Part shown: positions 54,338 through 64,000 of the stretch, piece after piece
Layout of the letters: every line of letters starts with the position of its first letter
Position numbering within the stretch: position 1 is the first letter of the stretch
Assembly (NCBI RefSeq): GCF_048128805.1
Contig: NC_136005.1
Coordinates: forward strand, 2,862,932 to 2,926,931
Length of the DNA: 64,000 nt
Reading direction: 5' to 3'
DNA from: Centroberyx gerrardi
Lineage: Eukaryota > Chordata > Actinopteri > Beryciformes > Berycidae
The notes under the pieces: model-generated
Seen by the model: only the letters and a program-made list of their open reading frames with translations
What the model was told of the DNA's origin: nothing
Databases searched by the model: none
Program-made: the position numbers and the translations under genes

Positions 54338-54600
54338 CCTAATCACACACAAATATTTCCCTCTCGCTTCTCTCTCTCCATCTCCCTCCCACTTTCTCTC
54401 CCTCCCTCTCTGTCTCTCTATCTCTCGCTTCTCTCTCTCTCTCTCCTAATCACACACACAAATATTTCCCTCTCGCTTCTCTCTCTCCATCTCCCTCCCA
54501 CTTTCTCTCCCTCCCTCTCTGTCTCTCTATCTCTCGCTTCTCTCTCTCTCTCTCCTAATCACACACACAAATATTTCCCTATCAGCATGTTGGGAGTGTT
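54338..54600. repeat. Tandem of about 108 bp, CT-rich, two copies and a part
   Basis: The word 'cctaatcacacac' recurs at 54338, 54445 and 54554, with nearly identical CT-rich sequence between. Confidence 0.9.
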
Positions 54601-55646
54601 GTCACATGGGAAACATGAGGTGCTGGGTTCAAGTCCCGGTCCCTCTCATGCAGCAACATAACTACATACTGCAGCACATACAGTAACACAGCAGACTACA
54701 CAGAGTCACTGCATGTCTGCTGAACGACTGCAGCGCTTTTACTCTGACACTTTCCAGTCTTGTCAGCCTTCGTAAGTCACAAGAAATAGTCAGACTTTTG
54801 AGGCTTGTTTTATACTAGAATAATGCCATTTACGGTTGATTTTAAATTACAGCTGATTTTGGAAGTGGCCGTTCCAACGAGTAAAACACGTTAACGCTTT
54901 TGAGTTGAAGCAACAAAAACGCATTCTTCTGCTTCTTCCGATGTGACTTGAACGCAGCAGAAGGCCGGCAGCCAGCAGAGTAAACAAGGATTCAAAGACG
55001 TGTGTAACTGCAGTGTGACTGTTACTGTGTTCAAAGGATGCGTCGTAATCGTTTTTTTTTGGGTTTGACTGTTTGAGTTTCTCTTGGCCCTTGCAAACTG
55101 ACAGGTACGTAAAGCTCGGCAGTGAATTAACTGATGAAATGTTGATCAGAATCGATCAGCATGGTGGAAGAAACTAGGAAAATAAGGCCCAGGTTGAACA
55201 TTTTTTTTTTATTTAATACAGGATGAATGCATGTCAGGAGAGTGCACTCTTCTTTTATACACTGAGCATTCACTTCATAACCTGACGACCTGTGGAGGAA
55301 GGAAGCTGCAAATAAAATGCGGAAGTCGGCATTTTGTGTCATACATTAGCATCTGTGCTATTTGATGTGTCGTCCAAAATCCCTATGGAAGATATGAATG
55401 GGAAGATATGAATGGGAAGATATGAATGGGCGTTGAACAGAGAGCCATGATACTATGTTTTATTCCAGCGGTTAAAATACATCCACCAGCATCAGCTTTG
55501 TGAATTATGATCTTTTACTTACTTTTAATGTAGATTTTTGCCAATAAAATGTTAATCATTGGGGAAGGCGGAGTGAGATCATCAGAGTAGGAAGCTCCTG
55601 ACCCACTGGAAACCAGCCAATCAGGTTCCTGTACCTCTCCATATAT

Positions 55647-55790
55647 CCTCTCTCTCTCTCTCTCTGTCTCTCACTCTAAGTCTGTTTGCTCTCTCTCTCG
55701 TTCTCTTTGTCTCTCTCTCTCTCTCTGTCTCTCTCTCTAAGTCTGTTTGCTCTCTCTCTCGTTCTCTTTGTCTCTCTCTCTCTCTCGTAT
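55647..55790. repeat. (CT)n block with internal duplication
   Basis: CT runs carry two copies of 'taagtctgtttgctctctctctcgttctctttg' (about 55677 and 55738), a 61-bp tandem. Confidence 0.85.
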
Positions 55791-56633
55791 TCATTACTGG
55801 ATACAGCTGCATCCTTTTCCCATGAACCGCTGCAATGAGACCCTTATATATGCTGTAACCCCCCTAACCCCCCCCCCCACACACACACACACACACACAT
55901 ACACACACACACACACAGCTGTTTATCAGGAGGTGGGTGTGGTTGTGGTGGCCTGTATAGGTTTTCATGTCAGGTCAGATCTATAGTGTGCAGGCTGAGG
56001 CGGGGGCTCCGCCTGGATTTAAGCTCTGCTATTCAGAGGAATGACAAGAAACTGGGCCAACTGGTAGCGCTGGGAGAGCCGGCTCACGCCCCGCCAAACA
56101 AAAAACCATCAAAACCGTAGTATAGCGGTGATGACTGTAATTTACAAATCATAAGAGGCTGCAGGCTGTTGTTTTTCAGAGGGAAAACACAACGTATCAT
56201 GGGCATTTTTCGCCGCTGAAAAAGAAATAATGCAGAAAAAAAAGCTGTAGTCGCATGTATCACAATTCATATCACAATATATGCTATAAGGTGACTTTAT
56301 CAGATTTTTTTTACAATGCATTTGTTTTCTGTATTAAACACTGCCAGTATGGTTGACAGAACAACCTGTAGGAGTGATCGGATCAGGCTGGTTAGTGCTG
56401 ACAGCAGACTAACTCAGCAGCCACACATGAATATTTAGCATGGTTTGGCCGGTGGCCGGTAGTTTCCCACCCTGGCTGTGTGTATGTAGGTCAGCCTGCA
56501 GATAAATCATAAACAGGCCGTAGAGAGAAAAAACAAAGTGGTTTTATACTGCAGATAATCAGTAACCAAAGAGCAGCCTGTTGTTCCAGTTTTACAGCAA
56601 TCAAATCGGTTGTGGTAGCTAATACTGCAGGGG

Positions 56634-56669
<36 letters not shown>

Positions 56670-56773
56670 GGTTTCAGACAAATTGTAGTTAGCAAGCCAG
56701 TGACACACAAGTGTCACATAGCACATAATTGGGGCTTTGCAACTGAATCTTAAAACCCACACAGAGAGGAGAT

Positions 56774-56807
<34 letters not shown>

Positions 56808-56997
56808 GGTGGGGGGGGTGGGGGGGTTATCATGCGAGACACTCCCTTAGCCACCCGTTCACACCTGACAATCACACATAGACACTTTTGTACTAGACAG
56901 AAGCAGACACACACCTTGGTAATGCATCATCTCTCTGTCTCGCACGTGACGCTAAATACAAGTGGGAATGTAAACCAGATATGAACTGAGAAAAAAA

Positions 56998-57000
56998 CAC

Positions 57001-57056
<56 letters not shown>
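56998..57056. repeat. (AC)n microsatellite
   Basis: About 58 bp, nearly perfect. The longest CA run in the window. Confidence 0.95.
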
Positions 57057-57059
<3 letters not shown>

Positions 57060-57379
57060 CATAACTGCCATGGCGAAATGATAACACTTTTATAGACTGG
57101 AGCCTTGGGTGTTTAAGAGACACTGAATGATAAACTTGAGGTAATGATTGTTATCCTCCAAAATGGACATCAAGTGTTTTGTAATGGAAGTCTTCATCTG
57201 TTTCCTGCCTCTGTACACAGACAAGGCTGATGGACCAGTTTTACAAAACAGGATTAAACTTAGTAGACTCACTTCTTTTCACAAAGAAGGTCTGTATTCA
57301 GTATTTTGTATAAACTTGCTTGTGCATGTCTTCCTGCTTGACTTACACTGAAAAATGCCTCTGTCTCATCTATTTAAAG

Positions 57380-57560
57380 GTTCTACATGTAGCATATAAA
57401 ACGCCAATATATCACTGTCAAATTAACCTTGGTATAATTACAGTAAACAAATGAGAGCCTGGTGGAGACGAACAGACCAGCAGTATTGTTAGTTCTAGTG
57501 TTTCTCCACATCAAGACTACATTTCCCATAAGCCCCGTTGCTTCCAGAGGAGAAGTTTGT
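57380..57560. mobile_element. Dispersed repeat (partner of 30560-31260)
   Basis: Shared landmarks in the same order as at 30830-30990. Confidence 0.6.
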
Positions 57561-58734
57561 TGCATCTAGAACACCATGGCTCTGACCTTTGACCTCTTTA
57601 CTGTTGGTTGCTTGTTAATATTGGCGATCTTGAAATTAAAGCTACTGTCCTACCGTTGCTCACAATGAAACGCACGGTCGATAAAAAGGCATCAGCAAAA
57701 CGCCTAAAATGCTTGCACACACACACACACATACACACACACACACACAGGAAAGTGGGGGAGGGGGAGGCATGGCTGGCAGGGTGATACGGGTGATACG
57801 GCTCATGAACACATGATCAGCCATATTGAAACAGTGCATTGTTCCTGGCCAAAGCCTCCGTCAATGTTTGCTTTTTCATGAACTTCTCTAGTAAGCAAGA
57901 CTAACAGCTTCCACACCAACAACAACCTCGCTTCAGTCACTGCAGAGGGGGAAACTGGGTCAGGACTCCTGCATCTAACACACACCGAATGCTTCAACAT
58001 TACTTAAAGATTTTTTTTCCAATCTTTCATATTTGCACACCATTTGCATTCATAATTGTTTTTGCGTGTTGCGCCGTCGCAGCATGTGCATACTAAGTTT
58101 TCCAGGATTCAAGAAAACTTTATTGTCCGTTATCGCAACAACATGGAAAGTTTTCTTTGGCTTGTGTCGGGCTCGTCAAACACAAAACAGAGACAGCAAT
58201 CAGTTAAAAAGTTAAAAACAAATGTAAACATAACAAATGACAACAACAAACAAATGTAGAATAAAATAAACATGACATCACTAATGATTCACGTTTAATT
58301 TTGTTAAATTAAAAGTTTGTGCTTTCACTACAGGGCCGTGACAGAGAATATTTTGCTATCCCATTGTAATGAGACAGATTATAAAGCTGAACATCTGAAA
58401 ACTATTTACATTTATATTTTAGCTGTTTATCTGACGATTTTATCCACAGTGAACTAAATTTGTAGATGGCCAACATTACAAATAACCAAACGTAAAGAGA
58501 GCAAGGGTCAAAGGTCAGCAGCCTGACAAGAGAGGGATCAATACTCTTGTGCCCCTAAAACGACCACGTGTGATAGTGAAGAGATAAGAAATGGAGCTGT
58601 GGAGAAAAATTAGACAAAACTTTTTAAAATAAATGAGTCAAGGAGGAATATATGGATAAAAGAGTTTAAAGTGAACACTGAATAGAAATCTCCACTAGAA
58701 AAGAAATGAGGCCATGACTGTTAAACTGTGAAAC

Positions 58735-59010
58735 AACAGTCACATGTGAAAACCCACATGTGAATTCAAAGCACATGTGCTTTTTGGACACATGTTGGTT
58801 TTCATATGTGATCATTTTTTTCAAGTTGTACTCAGACACCACATGTGACAGTTTTTACTTCAGATGTGAAAGCTTAATTTCACATGCAGAGACAATTCTG
58901 AGGTAAAAGTGTTATTTTCACATGGGAGATGGGAAATTGCACATCGCTCAACAGCTCTTACAAAAAAAAAGCTGCATATGAAAAGCAGCATGTGTCCAAA
59001 AAGCACATAC
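58735..59010. repeat. CACATGTG palindrome cluster
   Basis: At least three exact CACATGTG words and several one-base variants (cacatgtt, catatgtg, cacatggg, cagatgtg) occur within 275 bp. Inverted ends 'cacatgtgctttttggacacatg' and 'catgtgtccaaaaagcacat' imply a fold-back element. Confidence 0.7.
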
Positions 59011-59514
59011 ACAATTATTTTGAATTTCTGAAGGATATCAGAGAACGTAAGTCCTAGGTTAACTAAATGACAAAACTTTTACAGACTGGATCCTTTTTTT
59101 CCCAAAATGAATATAAAGTGTTGTGCAAAATAAATCTAAATATACAGTATATACATACAGTATATTATTCTAAAGCATCAACCAGATCAAAACGTACGTA
59201 ACCAGCAGTGTGTGTTGAATAATTGCCACATGAAACACTGGCTTCTGTTCAAAGTCAACAGTTTGGCCCGGAGCATCTCGACTGTTGTGGTTATATTCTT
59301 GGCAGTTTCACCCATTTGCATTTCAATATTCTAATTTCAAAAAGCTTTCATTTCCGTTTATGTGCCGAAAGAACAAGCAGACTGGTTTAAGATGAACTGA
59401 TTGAGGCCTTGAAACTGGGAGATTATCATGACTCTCCTACCGTGTCTGCTCTGCCCGACTGGAAAACCAGAGACAGAGATTCTTAAACCTGATTCTTAAA
59501 ATGGTAATCCGCAA

Positions 59515-59645
59515 AATTTAGTCTCCATCTTTGTTGCTCAGCCTCATTTCTGTGATTTCTGCACTGCCCTTCCCAGAGATCACCTGTCAATCAAACAGTG
59601 TGGGCGGAGCTTGGATTTTCTCTCCATTCAGAGTTTCTGTAGGTG
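59515..59645. mobile_element. Dispersed repeat (partner of 47930-48060)
   Basis: Same order: 'tccatctttgttgctcagcctca', 'agagatcacctgtcaatcaaacagtg', 'ggcggagcttggattttctc'. Confidence 0.7.
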
Positions 59646-60029
59646 ACTGAAGCAGAAGGAGACGAGGCAGACCAAAGTAAACTACAACACTTCATCACTA
59701 AATAACTCCTGTAATGCATCAAACATCACAGACTGATGAGATCTGAGGGGGGATTTTTCCTTTAAGCCACCCAATAAATATGTTGATAAAAAATAAAGAC
59801 AGAGATTATAAGTGTCACTTTTATCCTCTGCTTGTCAAATCATGTCACTTTACTGCAGCGGTCTGATGTCGAATCGCTGTGCGCTTATCGACGAATCATA
59901 TTTCCAGCTAGAGAATAAACTCATTCAGTCGATCAATAGGGTTGACAGCAGCGTGACCGAAACCACGGCAACATCTCCATACACCGACATCTGTGATGAA
60001 TCCATCTTTGTCTTCTTTCCTCTATTTCA

Positions 60030-60130
60030 CCGCACCCCCCCACCACCCCACCCACCGCCCCACCGCCCCTCGTCTCCCCAGCCCCCCCCCCCACCCACCC
60101 ACCGCCCCTCGTCTCCCCCCCCCACCCATC
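60030..60130. repeat. C-rich CCCACC tandem
   Basis: Imperfect ccgcccc/acccacc units, including a duplicated 'accgcccctcgtctcccc'. The strand bias is strong. Confidence 0.85.
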
Positions 60131-62346
60131 CCCCTGATACACACAATTAACAGCAACAATGGAGCTGTCCGATCGCAGATGCATTGAGCGGTGTTGTATT
60201 GACGAGCGGGATCAAACACATCATAATCCAGACTGACTGGCTGACCTCGCACATTCACCTCTATTGACTGAGAGCGAGGCTGAGGAGGGAAACAACAACC
60301 GCTCCGACCGACTGGATCTGATGCAGCTTTATCTGCGACAGTCACATTCACCCACAAACGACAAGAAAGCGATAAGCGACTCGGGAAGGCACTGACAACG
60401 AGACATTTTACATCCCATTCCCCCGTGGTAATCCTTTCTTCAGGGTTCCCAACCTGGCCCGGATGAGGAATTTTCCATGATTTTCCATGACTCAGACGGA
60501 GCGTTTCCATGACCTATAAAGTTGGTTTGTTAATGTTGTTTTTTTCAGTCTGGTTTCCACTCCAGTTGGGCTGAAAACCACCACCTATAATACAATGAAT
60601 GTGTGAACCAAGTTGTGAAATATATTCTGCAACGTTCCTGTAAAGCTACCCATCTGTAATATTCCCTTACTTTTCCAGAGAATGGATCAAACTCCCCGAC
60701 TTTCCCCGTCTTGTGGGATTGTGTTTTCTTCTCTCTCACTGCCATTGTATGGAGGAACAGTCTGAAAATCACACTTCTAGCACATAAACAAACGCCAACA
60801 AATCAGATTCTAGTCAAAAACTAGTCATTTTGCTGAACTGTGTTTAAGTAAACTGCTTTCTTGTAGAGAGAATGGAGAGAGAAAAAAAAACACAATTCTC
60901 CAATCTCCTCTACCGGAGCAACAGATAACAGAGAATCACTGATTTTGGGGGTTTTATCATGGAGGAAGATACACAACCCAAGCTACTACCAAACTTCAAT
61001 GTCACTTTAAAGCAGGAGAAGTGAGGGAGGCGTCATGTGTACGAGGCTTTGCCAAATGGTTTTTGTGCACGGCTCATGCTGGATATAACTGGATATAACT
61101 GGATATCCTGCTGACATGAGAATAGGGTGAAAACCACTTGATGGAGACACGACATGAGACCAGAATGAGCGCCATCCCCCCGCCGCATGTTCTCCATTCC
61201 TCCCCGCTACTGTGTCAGCTGCCGCGGCTCGCAGATTTGGATAAGAATCAGAAATAGCAGCCAGCTCGGCCGGGGCCCGGGAGAGTCCGCCGCACGGAGC
61301 TGTGAGCGATCTGCTCCAACCGCACCGCTAATGAGGAGTATCACGATGATGGATGCCCAAACAGGGCAGGGCCAAACTGTGAACAGCCTGCTTTCACAGG
61401 CGGAAGGAGGGGAAGTGGGTGTAGCGGTGATTTAGGATCATAAACCGACACGTGCTTTAGGAGCAATCAAATAGCTGATACCGCACGCAGTCAATCTTTC
61501 CCCCGACGTAATTGCCCTCATGAACATCCGAACATGAGACGCTTAACCTTGGAGGGCGAATAACAGAAAAAAAAAAACAAGCCTGATCTAGATAGGCATC
61601 TAATGAGCGTTCGTGTGAAGGCTGGAGGTATTTATTCAGCGCCAGTGGAGATGCCGTGATAATGTTCGTCTCTAATGGCAGAAAGATGGACATGGAGATA
61701 GAGGGACGGCGGAGGGTTCAGCAGAAGGTCAGCAGTCAGCGGCGGAAAGCATTTCTCCTCGGCTATAAAGTCACAAACAACAACATTCAATCATTCAACC
61801 TCTAAAAAACACAGAGGATCTAGTCTGGAAAAGCGTTAAGAAGAACCATAATTTGTTTTAATTTTCCGCAACCAATCATTTTGTAACAGTAGGTGTCACA
61901 CTTTCTCATTTTGTTCTAAAACTAATATTAAACTATTGATTAACTATTAATATAAAACTAATATTTATAGAAATGGCATGGAGAGTTTTTTTTTAACATG
62001 GTAGCAGTTCGCTGTGCAGACACATGGTTGGGTGCTCAGACCGTCAATCAGAGTGATTGATGGGCAGGGCGATGAGTTTAATGGTTGACGACGGTGGCCT
62101 TTAAACATCATCTGCCCCCCCGCCCTCCCCCCTCTGTCCATGTGGCTCTTTAGAGATTGAGACGTTGTGGTCGCGTGGTCGGGCCCGCCCCAGTCAATAG
62201 GAGGACAGGCTGCAGTTTAACCCCAACCAACCCCTGGGTTTGTCCTCTGCTTGTTAGCTGTCCTGTCTTCCTACCCCCCCCCCCCCCCCCCCCCCCGACC
62301 CAAAGACCCACAAAGAGAGAGAGCAGAGGCCATACTGGTGACACTG

Positions 62347-63129
62347 AGGCTCCGTTCACACTGCAGCCGATTAGGATTTTTCCCCTCACATGTGACTCAG
62401 ATCTGATGTCTTCTAATCAGTGTGAATAGCAAAAAAGCTGCATGAGTCACAGTTTTTTTTTTAGTTTTTTTTATCCAGACCACATGGATATGTGCTACAA
62501 AATCGAATCCTAACTCATGCGATCTACATGCAACTTGTATCTGAACGCTCAAATGGAAATCTGTCACCATTAAACTATAGAAAAATTTCCGCACTTACGT
62601 ATTTATGACAGTTTTTAATTTGCACAGCAGCAACAGCAACGTATGCATTTAACTGAGGAAAACGGCCATAAATACATACTATGCAGTGCGGACATTTTTC
62701 TATAGTTTATGTTTTTTGAGTCGAGTTTTGAGCCTCTTCTCTCTATTTCATAATTTGTCACCATTAACATGAAAATCAGTAAATCATTCATCTGAGACTA
62801 CTGCCATAATTTTGTCAGCCTGTCAGAGCAGAGTTAGCATGGAGGACGACGACACACAGCAATGGAAAGAAAGACAAACAGCTGAGTCGACGCCTCAATT
62901 CAGTCAAAACTGTCAGACTCATACTGTGACCGAAACGTGTTGAAACCAAAATGGATGTGACGTCTTTTGTTACGGTTACTCTGCACATCTCTGTCGGTTC
63001 ATACTGGTATCTGATATGGGTTACATCCTAGAATAGATATGAACAGTCATCCAAAAAAAAATAAAAGGAAACAGATGAGAGCAGCAGCGCAGAACTGAGC
63101 CTGAAGATCCTGCAGTGTGAACGGAGCCT
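62347..63129. mobile_element. Non-autonomous DNA element with perfect 20-bp terminal inverted repeats
   Basis: The left end aggctccgttcacactgcag (62347-62366) is the exact reverse complement of the right end (63110-63129). The interior is 743 bp with no transposase. It includes 'agcatggaggacgacgacacacagcaatgg', similar to 'aacatggaggacggccagcag' at 52416-52436, so the two regions are related. Flanks do not show a clean target duplication. Confidence 0.8.
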
Positions 63130-64000
63130 GACAGCGCTGCTCAATCTAACTCTGACGTTCCCTCGCCACGCCCAAACAGTCGAGGAAGGTCGGCTATTAT
63201 CATACACACAGGGCAGGGCAGACTGAGCGTTGTGACAAGGGTCAAATGTGCCTTGAAGCACTAATAGGGGACCAATGACGTTGTTTTTCATGATACAGTG
63301 TCAGAGATTGTGATAAGTGTGCCCTACTGTGAATAAAGCCTGAGCCATCGACTGAATAGCCTATTAGTGCCATTCAGCAGATACAGAGCCATTCTCCACT
63401 GCTCTCTAACGCCGTTTTATTCCACAGCGTGGACAAAGAGCGATTCAGACCTTGAAAATGTGCAGCAATGTATCTTCATCTATGTTTGACCTATTTCTTC
63501 ATCGATTCTGTGAAGAATGAAAGCTTTTAACACTGGCTACCTTTAAAGGCGCATCTCAAGGCAACGGCACACAAGCACGGCCTTTGTTCAGACGAACGCT
63601 TTCCGCTGGGTCGCCGTTTCAAAAGATGTCACTTGCTGCTTTGTTTGTTGACATCTACGGCCATTCAGCGACTCTATTCCTGAGCTTTTATTGTGACACA
63701 AGGCTACAGTACAGGATTCCTCAAGTAGGAGCAAGAGATGAAGCAGCACCAGCGTATCCTTTAAGAAAGGAAAATAATCACAGCTACTGTTCATTTCCTC
63801 ATTCTGTATCAGGGTTTAGATCAGGACTAAGTCAGGAGGAAACCTGAGGTGTCCAAGGAAGAGGAGTTACCATGAAGATATCTTGGAATATGTCAAAATA
63901 AAAGAAAAGAAGAAAGAAAACCCACACCAGGCAGAGAAAGAGACAGGAGGAAAGTGCTAGCCTCAGCCTTTATGCAATCTTTGTTTACATTCCTGCTCCC

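Larger units (their letters stand above)
51968..64000 (-). other. arid3a: Large arid3a intron (upstream of the ARID exon)
   Basis: No exon could be supported in these 12 kb. The expected N-terminal exon (acidic, ending in a WTYEEQFKQ-like motif) was not found on the minus strand. The stretch holds many repeats: an element near 52150-52750 related to 62347-63129, a CT-rich tandem (54290-54600), CA/GT runs (55879-55917, 56636-56668, 56775-56803, 56998-57056, 57717-57749), a CACATGTG cluster (58735-59010), a C-rich tract (60030-60127) and a C homopolymer (62273-62296). Calling it intron is an inference from the missing 5' exons. Confidence 0.65.

Noticed and set aside
54590-54655. tRNA gene suggested by the B-box-like ggttcaagtcc
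   Set aside because: No matching A box or cloverleaf stems. More likely a SINE fragment.
54131-54661. 176-codon Ser/Leu-rich open frame
   Set aside because: Produced by the CT-rich 108-bp tandem. No coding character outside it.
51968-64000. Missing N-terminal exon of arid3a within the window
   Set aside because: No acidic exon with the expected end before LYELDGD and a suitable phase-0 donor was found. It most likely lies beyond 64000.

Overview
The window is vertebrate nuclear DNA, almost certainly from a teleost fish. The evidence is split, intron-containing genes with GT-AG junctions, vertebrate-specific families (TMEM79, ARID3A with its REKLES region, a CTDSPL2-like phosphatase), very frequent CA/TG and GA microsatellites, and dispersed repeats of types common in teleosts. 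No operon, CRISPR array, phage or prokaryotic feature is present.

Five protein-coding genes could be reconstructed exon by exon, and splice phase agrees at every junction. From left to right they are: the last two coding exons of gamt (+; 272-1453); complete ndufs7 (-; 8 coding exons, 219 residues, 12223-4977), convergent with gamt; a complete tmem79-like gene (-; 4 coding exons, 431 residues, 22456-15980); a complete CTDSPL2-related FCP/SCP phosphatase gene (-; 11 exons, 378 residues, 38000-26782); and the 3' part of arid3a (-; 6 exons covering ARID, REKLES and the C-terminus, 51967-45332). The N-terminal exons of arid3a lie beyond the right edge, so 51968-64000 is read as one large intron. 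The genes do not form a pathway. They are housekeeping and regulatory genes: creatine synthesis, respiratory complex I, a membrane protein, a phosphatase and a transcription factor. gamt and ndufs7 are also convergent neighbours in human 19p13.3, where ARID3A lies a few hundred kb away. Human TMEM79 is on another chromosome, so this neighbourhood is partly rearranged relative to mammals.

Between and inside the genes the DNA is mostly repeats. There are a 13-bp minisatellite in ndufs7, a 33-bp minisatellite of about 1.9 kb with a duplicated block in tmem79 intron 1, and a roughly 1.06-kb polypurine tract in the phosphatase gene. There are two hAT-like MITEs with perfect 8-bp target-site duplications, several other terminal-inverted-repeat elements, a decayed LINE reverse-transcriptase fragment, and at least eight dispersed families present in two or more copies. 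Most long open frames in the window are by-products of these repeats.

No wholly new biological system was found. The items most worth a second look are the minisatellites and polypurine tract inside introns, the two dated transposon insertions, the microsatellites that abut splice sites, and a small coding-like stretch at 15256-15414 that was not identified.
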